The notes under the pieces were generated by a model, which was given only the letters and a program-made list of their open reading frames with translations, did no database searches and was not told where the DNA came from. 64,000 nucleotides of DNA from NCBI RefSeq assembly GCF_932526225.1, contig NC_064045.1, positions 8,496,138-8,560,137 of the forward strand. The letters are read 5' to 3'. The stretch is from Nematostella vectensis (taxonomy: Eukaryota > Cnidaria > Anthozoa > Actiniaria > Edwardsiidae). This document shows, one piece after another, positions 14,501 through 22,711 of this stretch (its first letter is position 1; every line of letters starts with the position of its first letter). Both the position numbers and the translations under genes were made by a program.

Positions 14501-17500
14501 CCCCCCTTCCCTCCCTTCCTGAATATGGCGTGACATATTTCACAACCCTTTCTATCGCCCCCCCTCCCGCCCTGAATATGGCGTGACATATTTCACAACC
14601 CTTTCTATCCCCCCCTTCCCTCCCGCCCTGAATATGGCGTGACATATTTCACAACCCTTTCTATCCCCCCTTCCCTCCCGCCCTGAATATGGCGTGACAT
14701 ATTTCACAACCCTTTCTATCCCCCCCTTCCCTCCCGCCCTGAATATGGCGTGACATATTTCACAACCCTTTCTATCCCCCCTTCCCTCCCGCCCTGAATA
14801 TGGCGTGACATATTTCACAACCCTTTCTATCCCCCCCTTCCCTCCCGCCCTGAATATGGCGTGACATATTTCACAACCCTTTCTATCCCCCCCTTCCCTC
14901 CCGCCCTGAATATGGCGTGACATATTTCACAACCCTTTCTATCGCCCCCCTTCCCTCCCTTCCTGAATATGGCGTGACATATTTCACAACCCTTTCTATC
15001 GCCCCCCCTCCCGCCCTGAATATGGCGTGACATATTTCACAACCCTTTCTATCCCCCCCTTCCCTCCTGCCCTGAATATGGCGTGACATATTTCACAACC
15101 CTTTCTATCCCCCCCCCTTCCCTCCCGCCCTGAATATGGCGTGACATATTTCACAACCCTTTCTATCACCCCCTCCCCTCCCGCCCTGAATATGGCGTGA
15201 CATATTTCACAACCCTTTCTATCCCCCCCCCTCCCGCCCTGAATATGGCGTGACATATTTCTTTCCCTTCTCTACCTTTCTGATGAAGACATGATATATT
15301 CCTCTCCTTTCTCTACCCCCATGAAGATGACATGAATATTCCTATCACTTCTTTTTACTTCCGTCCTGAAAATGGCATTACATATTGCTTCCCTTTTTCT
15401 GCCCCCTGTAGATGACATATGTCTCTTTCTTCTCTACCCCCCTGAAGATGTCATGACATATTTCTTACCCTTCTCTACACCCCCTGTCGATGACATGACA
15501 TATCTCTCTCCCTTCTCTATCCCCCCTAAAGATGTCTTTCTCTCCCTACTCTGCCCCCTGTAGATGCCATTGTAAACAACCGTCACGAAGTGGTGGAATA
15601 CCTCAAATCTCATGGAGCTGTCGTAGACGAAACGAAACTCGTCACCATAGCGACCGAGCATGCCCGTAATGGTGACGCTAAGAGCTTAAAGCGCATGCTC
15701 AGATTGTCAGGTCACTTGAATGCGAGCGACTTTGATGGTATGACGTTACTGCATGTCGCCGCCGCGCATGGCAGGATGAGGGTCGTGTCCATGCTGCTGA
15801 AAGAAGGTGCAGGTAACTTGTCAAGCAGGTTCAATTTAGAAGACAGTTGTATGCAACACTTCTACTACTCGATTCGTAGAGTATAAATCAGCCTACGATT
15901 CCGCTACGATGCTCGACTACGAAACTCGTAGTTTGTAATTCAGGGCAGCTACCTAGCAGAGTAAACTTAGGCAGCTACCTAGCAGAGTAAACTTAGGCAG
16001 CTACCTAGCAGAGTAAACTTAGGCAGCTACCTAGCAGAGTAAACTTAGGCAGCTACCTAGCAGAGAAAACTTAGGCAGCTACCTAGCAGAGTAAACGCAT
16101 GCAAATATCCATTTCTCACCCGAAGTATCCCTATATGGAATAGTCTACCAGACACAGTTACTCAAAGCCAAAGATCTCACGGTCTTTAAGGTAGGCCTTT
16201 AGCTGGCCACTCCATTGCAACATTAGCCTCAGCTAAATGCAATTATACCATTTAAGGGCCTATGGTACTATCTTTTGAGTCCGTTGCTAGGGAAATTTGT
16301 TTGTTTTAGACATAAATGACACAAGTGATGACGTCATCTGACCCCTCCCATGGTCACGTGACCCAGAACATAAAAACGTGTCGGAGAAGCTTCTGTTCAA
16401 ATCTACCATAATTTTTTTTTTGCAGAAATATTTTAACATCACTATTTTCTAAAACTTCACGCATCGGATTTGCGAATTTTTGATACCGCGAGAAATGGCG
16501 AATATTTATGTTCTTCGAAAACCACATATTTGGTAATAACTTTTTCATTTCTTCAAAAATCCCATGCGCTAAGTTGTTAGGAATGGTAATATCAATGGTT
16601 TCAGTGAAACAAATTTCTTAATTGTTGTAAAATGTTCAAAATTAACGCGTTTTTCCCGCGCGGAAATGGCCGCCATCTTGTTTTTTCGCCATCTATTTTT
16701 ATGCTCGAAAAACCTATAAAAATTGCATTTTCTTCTACAAAATATCGAAAGTTCATTTTAATCTCTTGGAAAAAAATAGCAAAGAAAATTAGAACTGGAG
16801 TTTCGAAGAAAATAAAAATAAAAAGAGGACTCAACCGGGGATCGAACCCGGAGCGCTTGCTTATGACTCAAAGGTGCTAACCACTGGGCCACGGAACCAA
16901 GTTGGAAGACGCGCAGCGATTTCAGTCTACTTAACCAAATGTAGCGCTTTTCCATTTCGTAGCAACGGAGTTTCGTAGCAACGAGATAGTACCATAGGCC
17001 CTTAAAGATTAAAGAGCTGAGACATGTCTTATACGACCAAATCGTGCTGTCTAAATAAGCTTTAACGTTTGTGTTTTTGTTGTTTTTGAAATTTTCTTGA
17101 ACTTGACTTCCTGACAGCTGCCGACTTCAAACACCGTGTCTTTATCCCCGTCTTGGATTTTCCAACTGCTTAACAGCTTTCTGGCTTCCATCATTGAAAA
17201 ATTATATTCATAACGAAATTACTTTTTGTGCTCAAAGATTGGTCAGGCCAACTAAAAAGATCCATCCAATTGCTTTGATTGGCGTAATCCAGAAAGTGGT
17301 TTAGCAGTTAGGATTCGTTGGCGAGGGTTCGCAAAACATTGAAAACCGCAGTAAATACACATATCTTTTTGTTTTGTTTTAGATGTGTCACTAGTGAATC
17401 GTCTGAACCAGACTCCTCAACAGGCAAGTGGAAGCCACCCTTTGCGAGGTTTTTCTTTATTTGATTACATCTGGCGCGTGGTTTGCCTTTTCTATAATAG

Positions 17501-20500
17501 TTCAAAGCCTCACCATTTACGACCATGTCCTGCCAATAAGGGGAAAAAAGGAGAGAATCTACTGTTTCATCCAAAAGGGATGTCAAACTAAAAATTGGAT
17601 AAATTCACCCTTCGATTTTGATGCATATATCTTCAAGAGCTCACCACTCTGAGCATTTTGATACCACCCCCATCTCTGTAGCACCTTTGGTTCAAAAGTT
17701 ATTATTTTATAAAGGTGCCAAAATATGGCATATAATTAGATGAAATATCGCCTATTTCAGTTACAAACAGCCTATACTGTGATGGCACCATTGTGATGAA
17801 ACTTAGCAATATGGGAATATTAAATATTTAGTCATAACTTTTGAATCGGCCAATGGATTTTGATCAAATTTTCAGGATTGCTTGGTTGTCATGAGAGCTT
17901 TCGACAAATATCGAAAGTTGGTTACTATGGTAACAAATGTGACGTCACCAAGGGTGAAAACGCAAATTTTAACAAACAAAGTACTTTTTTATGAAATAGT
18001 TTATTTCTTGTTACTACTAATGTACCCGACAACTGCTAGACCAATTAAAGGTGCCTATTAACATTTTGACACCGTTACCATGGTAACAAACTGAAATTAC
18101 CCATAATAATTGCAAATGACTAATTGCACTAGCATAGTAGGTAATCATGATATTGACTTCCCAATCTAAAGTAGTTCAAAATATTGGCCAGGTATTGCCT
18201 TCAGTTAATGATTGCCATGGCAACCAAAAGGAACGGTTGAGTACCCTTAACCATTTGTTAAATCATACTTTATATCAGCCAGATTTGGTTGAAAATAAAA
18301 ATGTGTTAACCCTGTATTTTTATAGCTTATTTAAGCATGACCTTAAAGCTTCCTCATAAGCACCCTTAAAGAGCAGGTCCCCACATAACCTTACAGAATT
18401 GTCTGAGAATCTATCCATCCTCACTACTTTTGTCCCAATAGCATAAAAATATTCTATAATAATGATGAGTTATGATAGTTTATATAATGCAGACACATGT
18501 TCATTCCATATTTAATAGTTTTAAGTTTTGATAGATTGTACAAGTTGTACAAATTGTACAAGGACCAAGCAAAAATGGGAATAGTCAGATGTCAGTTATG
18601 AACTCACAAGACCTCTGGCAGCACCAGTGGTACCGGCCTGTTTCACTGGTCATGCTGATACAAAAGAAAGAAAACATACTGCATTTACTTTATTCAACTA
18701 AAGGAATCTCAAATATTTTTTTTTAAATACAGTCCTCAAACAAATGAAAGGTGCACACTTCTGGTCCATCAATTTTTCGTAAAATTCATCTATAGTACGG
18801 CAGACACCCTCGTTTTTGCTGAAAAAACTCTTTTCTTTAGGTTTGAAATCTTTGACGGGAGGTTGAGATTTTCGAACAAGGGACTCTTGAGTCCCATAAC
18901 ATCTATCAACATTGGACTCGATTGCTTCAAAAAGTTTCCCCAAAAACCCAAAGCAAACGCGTGACTCCTTATTCCAACTAGGAGGCTTTTATTTTACTTC
19001 AACAATGCAATAAAATCACACTTATCTATTAAACAAGCACGGCTGCATAACCTTCGCAGACAGTACCACCCGCAGCCGCCATGATGGAGATGCTTTCGTC
19101 GAGCGCCCTGGAATAATAAATTTTCTGGGGTGGATCCGCTCATAAAATTACATTTATAGTTAAGAAAATGAAAACAACAAAGATTAATAAAGTCACTCTT
19201 ACCAGTTTCCTAAGGAGATTGCTCTCCTAGGCGCTCTTTTCGTGCGATTAAAACTTTCAAAACGCCGAAAAACCGAGCGAAAGTCCTCCCACCTGGCGGT
19301 AAACTCTTGTCAGAGGAGTTCAATTCCTTGGCTATGCCCCAGTGCCTTAGAACAATAGCAGAGTGACCATCCCATAAAACGAAAAGTTCCACAGGACCCC
19401 CGTGCGTCAGACGGTGCCTTCCATCGAAAACCTCGCATGTTTACCAAATGTCAGCTTCGCGTCGAAAGCTATTTCTCAAAATATATAGCAATTCATATCA
19501 TGAGACACAGCATAACAGGAGAGGGATATTCGTTTTATTGCATATGTAAAAGACAGATCTTTGGCTTTAAGAAAAAGCGACAAATGGCACTGCGGATTTG
19601 GGCAAATTTTGAGATACTGAACTATATGGCGGCGCCTCTTCTAATCCCAGTCACCCGACCGGGCGCGGACCCTAAGTCAAAATGTATCCCTTCGCAGGCC
19701 CGTGCCCACCTCAATAGACGTGCTATTTGTAAACAATATGAAGCATAAGCTAGATCACACTGGTTTGTAGCCAAATTCGACAATAAACGTCCCGTGTAGA
19801 TACTGCAAAGGCAATCTGGGTATGGCCAGATTTTTATCAGAGAACTCACCCCCCCCCCCCCCCCCCCCTCGGAAAAAGTAGGCCCATTTTTTTTTTTCGA
19901 ATTTCGCATCCCCCCAAGAGAAATCCTGGGTACGGGCCTGCTTCGCTCAGGTGTCTTGTAGAAAATTGTTGATAACGATGGAAATATGGTAATCAACAGC
20001 TAATCTTTGGAACCGTATTTTTCTACAGTTGGCAAGTCTCAACGGTCACACAGAAGTCGAGAGAGAGCTCAGGAGATTTACAAAGGTGAGAAACGAATCA
20101 CACTCTAACCCTAACCACTATGGTCACACAGAAGAAGAGAGAGTTCAGGAGATTTAACAAGGTGAGAGACCACCACCAAACCTACCCTTACCCCTTTGAT
20201 CAAACGAGAGCTCGTTAGATATACCAAGGTAAGACTATCCCTATCTCTACCCTTACCCCTTTGATCACACGAGAGCTCGTTAGATATACCAAGGTAAGTT
20301 TACCCCTATCCTTACCCTTTGATCACACGAGAGCTCGTTAGATATACCAAGGTAAGACTATCCATATCCTTACCCCTTTGATCACACGAGAGCTCGTTAG
20401 ATATACCAAGGTAAGACTACCCCTATCCCTTCCCTTGACCCATTTAATCACACAGTCGTCTAGAGGGCTCGGGATATACAGTCGATTGACATACCGTTGT

Positions 20501-21342
20501 CGTCAACCGGTAAGAACCACAGAAGCTCCTAGCTGCATGTATTAGCCACTGCATAACTTCAGTCTTAGACGCGGTAGCGCGTTGCTTATATATGCAGCTA
20601 GGCGCTGTAGTGGTTTTTACCCATGCTTACATGCGGTCTTGTCGCGTGGTCGCGAAGCCGGTTGACGACAACGTTTTGTCCATTGACTGTATACAAAGTG
20701 AAGAGACCATCCCCATCCTAACATCCCCTATCATCCGCACCCTACCATCCCCGCCCTACCATCCCCATCCTACCATCCCCACCTTACCATCCCCATCCTA
20801 CTATACCTACCCTACCATCCCACCCTACCATCCCCACCCTACCATTCCCGCCCTACCATCCCCACCCTACCATCCCCACCCTACCATCTCCACCCTACCA
20901 TCCCCGCCCTACCATCCTCACCCTACCATCCCCACCCTACCCCTTTGATCACACGGAAGTCGAGAGAGACCATAAAAGAATGTCTTCTCTCTCTCTCTAG
21001 AAAGCAGATGGCGTTCTTCATGTGAATGACAAGAAAGACCCCTCGACCATGTGTTACAAGAATCACCTCAGGATACGAAAACGACGGCACAAGACAGAAC
21101 CCTCAGCATACCATTACGCACGTAGAGGATCCTGGTCCGATCATACGGACCAATCAGTGGACTTTAAAAAACATGAACAGTCAAGCGTCAGCACGGAAAA
21201 CCTGTCACGTGATGTGATGCCTTTAGGAGGCGTCCAATCAGAGAACAAGGTGTCACACCCACCATTCCTTCGGGTCACGCCAATCTCGCATCTATCTCCA
21301 ACGACGCGAGAGATGGCTGGAGGCGAACCCGACTATGTTTGA
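126..21342 (+). CDS. AMT-type ammonium transporter fused to glutaminase-like ankyrin modules (5' end outside window)
   Basis: Twelve coding exons fit together in phase: 126-264, 1210-1391, 1631-1813, 7215-7372, 7455-7657, 9104-9210, 12276-12377, 12629-12816, 13165-13355, 13660-13766, 15564-15812, then 20029-20085 and 21001-21342 after one apparently missing small exon. All have AG/GT borders. The first four encode the C-terminal membrane half of an Amt/MEP/Rh-family ammonium channel; the next eight encode four ankyrin modules; the last is a basic, Ser-rich cytoplasmic tail ending in a TGA at 21340-21342. An AATAAA at 21483-21488 is a possible polyadenylation signal. The N-terminal membrane segments lie upstream of the window. 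The protein is expected in a membrane with the ankyrin part in the cytosol. The fusion rests on continuous splice phase across 7372/7455, which is inference until RNA is seen. Nearly every intron carries tandem repeats. Confidence 0.82.
2485..6597. repeat. Giant pure (GGTA)n microsatellite, about 1020 units, preceded by (GATA)n
   Basis: A short GATA run (about 2485-2516) passes directly into GGTA repeats that continue to about 6597 without a visible interruption, roughly 4.08 kb. It lies in the intron between AMT exons 1631-1813 and 7215-7372. The long minus-strand reading frame through it (YLPT repeats) arises only because the four-base unit has no stop in any frame. In the sense strand every unit contains TAGGTAG, so AG and GT dinucleotides recur about a thousand times. 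Paired Gs every four bases could allow two-layer G-quadruplexes. Confidence 0.97.
6953..7170. mobile_element. Foldback element in AMT intron
   Basis: The segment around 6953-7003 (ACAAGGACTGGAGGAACAAA and beyond) is repeated in inverted form at about 7107-7168, with about 100 bases between the arms. This is a typical arrangement for a short non-autonomous element with inverted repeats. No coding capacity is seen, and the outer boundaries and target duplication were not resolved. Confidence 0.5.
7662..8875. repeat. Minisatellite, about 22-bp unit, directly after a 5' splice site
   Basis: About 55 diverged units of ACATGATCACGACACTCAGA-type sequence start four to five bases downstream of the donor of exon 7455-7657. 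The first unit-like sequence (GACGCTTAGAATATATGATC) begins at about 7664. The array fills most of the intron. It does not clearly contain copies of the splice site, unlike its neighbours. Confidence 0.9.
9150..12215. repeat. 66-bp minisatellite whose unit contains an exon end plus its 5' splice site (about 46 copies)
   Basis: The first unit is the 3' end of ankyrin exon 9104-9210 (coding IHSRDRWRATPLT) followed by its donor, TTACAG|GTAATAAC. About 46 units follow to the end of the array. Each has the ACAGGTAATAACAC donor, a CTAGATCAGG or CTACATCAGG linker, and the GTATACACTCAAGAGATAGA exon-derived part. Length varies mainly in the C and G runs. Because 66 is a multiple of three, many unit runs are open and would add TPTSGGIHPRDRWRATPLTG-like blocks if a downstream donor were used. 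Confidence 0.95.
12350..12535. repeat. Three copies of a donor-spanning segment after exon 12276-12377
   Basis: The exon end GGCGATATCCTGTGTACAGC with donor GTAG|GTGAGTATGCGC recurs as AGCGATGTCC...AACAGTAG|GTGAGCATGCGC and AGCGATATTC...AGCAACAG|GTGAGCATGCGC at intervals of about 65 bases. Each keeps a plausible 5' splice site. Confidence 0.75.
12838..12980 (+). pseudogene. Duplicated half-exon (pseudo-exon) with a GC instead of GT donor
   Basis: About 110 bases from the end of exon 12629-12816 and its downstream intron start are repeated here at high identity (GTGGCGTCCACGCGAGGCGC... to CTAAAC|GCAAGGCCCTTG). The ankyrin reading frame is still open, but the GTAAGG donor has become GCAAGG. 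The only nearby acceptor-like CAG (12853-12855) would put it out of frame. It is most likely not spliced in, although GC donors do occur. Confidence 0.65.
13985..15265. repeat. 56-bp minisatellite (about 22 copies) upstream of exon 15564
   Basis: Units have GGCGTGACATATTTCACAAC, then CCTTTCTATC, a C/T-rich run and CCGCCCTGAATAT. A block of eight units is itself repeated 444 bases downstream (around 14383-14645 and 14827-15089). The minus-strand reading frames are by-products of the repeat. Confidence 0.93.
15266..15563. repeat. Degenerate acceptor-derived units leading into exon 15564-15812
   Basis: The true 3' splice site, CTACTCTGCCCCCTGTAG|ATGCC, is preceded by five to seven diverged copies with the same layout: a TTCTCTACCCCC-like pyrimidine tract, then a TGTAG, TGAAG or TAAAG and then ATGACATGACATAT-like sequence. 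The 56-bp array upstream has the same layout and appears to be an amplified derivative. Confidence 0.65.
15944..16096. repeat. 26-bp tandem repeat, six copies
   Basis: Units of GGCAGCTACCTAGCAGAGTA plus AACTTA are nearly identical. They lie inside a short interspersed element that also has an uninterrupted relative at about 51960-52115. Confidence 0.85.
16251..17006. mobile_element. Non-autonomous DNA transposon with 23-bp terminal inverted repeats, TTAA-flanked
   Basis: The left end TTTAAGGGCCTATGGTACTA (continuing TCT, 16251-16273) is matched exactly in inverted form at 16984-17006. If TTAA is the target duplication, the element begins GGGCC, consistent with but not proof of a piggyBac-type target choice. 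The 756-bp body has no long ORF and contains a tRNA-like segment at 16828-16898. It lies in the intron after exon 15564-15812. Confidence 0.75.
16828..16898 (-). ncRNA. tRNA-like sequence (CAT anticodon position), probably a pseudogene or SINE head
   Basis: On the minus strand there is a good A box (GTGGCCCAGTGGTTAGCAC) and a perfect T arm with B box (CCGGGTTCGATCCCCGG). The anticodon loop reads GTCATAA, which would be a Met anticodon. The acceptor stem has a mismatch and several G-T pairs, the anticodon stem has a mismatch, and loop position 32 is G. A functional tRNA gene is therefore unlikely. An RNA polymerase III promoter of this sort inside a DNA transposon suggests a tRNA-derived SINE or tRNA pseudogene captured by it. 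Confidence 0.55.
17149..17320. mobile_element. MITE-like foldback, family shared with 22511-22711
   Basis: TTTTCCAACTGCTTAACAGC...TTCTGG on the left is matched in inverted form by CCAGAAAGTGGTTTAGCAGTTAGGATTC on the right. A related copy with stronger arms is at 22511-22711. No coding capacity. Confidence 0.5.
17308..17586 (-). pseudogene. Unidentified minus-strand coding relic, 92 codons
   Basis: The frame contains a protein-like stretch (VNGEALNYYRKGKPRARCNQ and an acidic PVEESGSDDS) next to a foldback element. I do not recognise the family. Its position in a transposon-rich intron suggests a mobile-element remnant; an ordinary chance ORF is also possible. Confidence 0.25.
18698..18979 (-). 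CDS. Unidentified minus-strand ORF, about 94 codons, followed by AATAAA
   Basis: Read on the minus strand the frame is open from just after a stop near 18980 to a TAG at 18698-18700. It looks protein-like (charged and mixed: SLVRKSQPPVKDFKPKEKSF, TIDEFYEKLMDQKC). An AATAAA lies about ten bases after the stop. It may be the last exon of a gene nested antisense in the AMT-ankyrin intron, or a mobile-element remnant. No family was recognised and no start or splice site was fixed. Confidence 0.3.
   Translation of the reverse strand, partial: SWNKESRVCFGFLGKLFEAIESNVDRCYGTQESLVRKSQPPVKDFKPKEKSFFSKNEGVCRTIDEFYEKLMDQKCAPFICLRTVFKKKYLRFL
19034..19392 (-). other. Possible small spliced minus-strand transcript
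   Basis: On the minus strand, a segment ending GGAAACTG|GTAAGAGTG (donor near 19200) is followed by TTATTCCAG|GGCGCTCGAC (acceptor near 19112) and an exon with a well-placed ATCATGGCGGC start and a TAA at 19034. An AATAAA follows at 18988-18993 (minus). Joining the two gives about 60 open codons. This could be a short protein, a non-coding RNA or coincidence. Confidence 0.22.
20040..20460. repeat. About 60-bp donor-spanning minisatellite after exon 20029-20085, about six copies
   Basis: The exon end GGTCACACAGAAGTCGAGAG...GATTTACAAAG|GTGAGA recurs as TGATCACACGAGAGCTCGTT...AGATATACCAAG|GTAAGA units with CCTTACCCCTTTGA linkers. A further exon-like copy (TGATCACACGGAAGTCGAGA) sits at 20947-20966, beyond a MITE and a pyrimidine array, just before the next acceptor. 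Confidence 0.8.
20488..20692. mobile_element. MITE-like element, family A copy 1
   Basis: Ends are inverted copies (CGTTGTCGTCAACCGG at about 20493 and its complement, CCGGTTGACGACAACG, at about 20659). The inner part GTGGTTTTTACCCATGCTTA is shared with the copy at 34625-34830 in a MAD1 intron. No coding capacity; the left arm has an internal deletion relative to copy 2. Confidence 0.65.
20700..20946. repeat. Pyrimidine-rich repeat of CCCACCCTACCAT type
   Basis: Roughly twenty short, slightly variable units of about 11-12 bases form a C-rich tract between the MITE and the last exon of the AMT-ankyrin gene. The open frame across it is repeat-derived. Confidence 0.85.
21001..21342 (+). other. 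Last coding exon of the AMT-ankyrin gene: basic Ser/Thr-rich tail
   Basis: The acceptor follows a (CT)n tract ending in CTCTAG at 20989-21000. The exon continues in phase 0 from 20085 and encodes 113 residues ending at the TGA. There is no fold I recognise. It has a strongly basic patch near its start (RIRKRRHK), then a hydrophilic Ser-rich stretch, as expected for a cytoplasmic regulatory tail. No hydrophobic segment is present. Confidence 0.6.
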
Positions 21343-21482
21343 GAAAAAACACGACTTTGGGACAATATGAGGGGGGCTCACCCCCCTCCTCAAAAGTCAA
21401 ATGGTCGGCCCCTAAAAATGCTAAAACAAATATTTAGTTAATAGTTAAACGCCAAATACTGACGTGTCAGAAATGACTCTGA

Positions 21483-21488
21483 AATAAA
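21483..21488 (+). terminator. Candidate polyadenylation signal of the AMT-ankyrin gene
   Basis: An AATAAA lies about 140 bases after the TGA at 21342, a normal distance for an animal 3' UTR. It is a six-base motif and so weak evidence on its own. Confidence 0.35.
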
Positions 21489-22510
21489 TTAACAATATTC
21501 CTTTCGTAACCCTTGTGAAAATACGGCCTTGCGACAATACCAGCTTACGACAATACGACGTTAGTTATGACAATATCAACTTGAGACATTACGACCTTGA
21601 GACAATACGACCTTACGACAAACCAGCGAGCGACAATACGACCTTATGACAATATCAACGATATCAATATCAACGAGACATTAGGACCTTACAGTAATAC
21701 GACTTTAGATAATGCGATCTTATTATAATGCAACCTTAAGTTTGAGACTTGGTTTTAATCGGAAATTACTATTTTCGGGATTCCTTTGGCATTTCCCTTC
21801 CACAGAAATCCCGAAACTCCGAAAACTGTGATTTCCGAATAAACCCACTGAAGAGCCGGCTAGCAGGCTACTTTGCGACTTGGCTGCATAGCAGATAGGT
21901 AGAGTAAACAGGAACAAATCATGCAAAGGAGAATCACAACCTCCAGTCAAAACAGATATACAGTATAATATAGTCGGCCATTCACATACCGCCCCCCACT
22001 TCCGTCAATTTTTTCAGATGGTGTTTTATGAATTTTTCTGCTTTTAAGAAGAATAGGAACAAACCAGAAGACGTGTTGTCGCTCATTTCACATTATTTAT
22101 CTGTCCTAAACTCTACATTTATGATTTATGATAAAAAATGAACTTCGAACTAGATCAACTAAAACCACTGTGAAATTCCACACATCTTACAATAAAATTG
22201 GTTCAATTCCAGGCGCCGATCCAGGAAAAATTCTGACCTGTTTACAAAAAATATAAGTGCTGAATGTTGTTGCCACGATTAACAGAACAAAGACATGCTC
22301 TAAACATTTTTACCTGTTTACTTATACAGATGTTAATAGGTCTCGATCTATGTGTGCTATTCCATTGCTAAACATAAAATAATATATAGATAGTAATACT
22401 TTACAAAAATTCCAAGATATTTCAGTATTCAGATGAAACCAAAACAGTGGCACACAAATCAGCCTAAGAGTCATCACTGTTAGTTTTTAATCATTTGTGA
22501 ACTTTTGCAG

Positions 22511-22711
22511 ATGATTTTCAACAGCTGAATTCCATTCTGGCTTCCGTCATTCAAAATCCTTGTTGCGTTTTCATTGGTCAGCAGTTTAATGGTTTCCCAT
22601 CAAGTCACCTCTACATGAAGCTCTGACCAATCCAAAAGCAACAAATGTAATTCTGTTATGCTGATTTGAATGACGGAAGCCAAAAGGCAGATAAGCAGTT
22701 GAAATTTATTG
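22511..22711. mobile_element. MITE-like foldback element
   Basis: TTCTGGCTTCCGTCATTCAAA near 22535 is inverted as TTTGAATGACGGAAGCCA near 22664, with further matches outward (TTTTCAACAGCTG versus AGCAGTTGAAAT). The total is about 200 bp with no coding capacity. It is related to the element at 17149-17320. Confidence 0.7.

Larger units (their letters stand above)
7455..20085 (+). other. Four tandem ankyrin modules resembling the glutaminase C-terminal ankyrin repeats
   Basis: Module 1 (7455-12377) reads KLFVAASEGDLKELE, DFDKRTALLLASSHGH, CVKFLLRQPGVDIHSRDRW, TPLTEAIKYLHDRVV. Its order and spacing match what I know of animal glutaminase (GLS) ends: GD, DYDSRTALHVAAAEGH, VVKFL, KDRWGN, PLDDA. 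Module 2 is 12629-12816 plus the start of 13165-13355; module 3 is the rest of 13165-13355, 13660-13766 and the start of 15564-15812; module 4 follows and finishes in 20029-20085 (LASLNGHTEVERELRRF). Modules 1 and 3 share intron positions and phases (phase 2 in TPL|H, phase 1 before the D/E-A-I helix), which points to internal duplication. Between 15812 (phase 1) and 20029 (phase 0) about 17 residues of module 4 are missing; an exon there was not found. Confidence 0.8.

Noticed and set aside
14383-15256. Minus-strand ORFs (SRHIQGGREGGDRKGCEICH type) resembling a zinc-knuckle repeat
   Set aside because: These are frames through the 56-bp intronic minisatellite; C-x-x-C spacing is a by-product of the unit.
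16828-16898. Functional tRNA-Met gene
   Set aside because: Acceptor and anticodon stems have mismatches and loop position 32 is G; only the A and B boxes and T arm are good.
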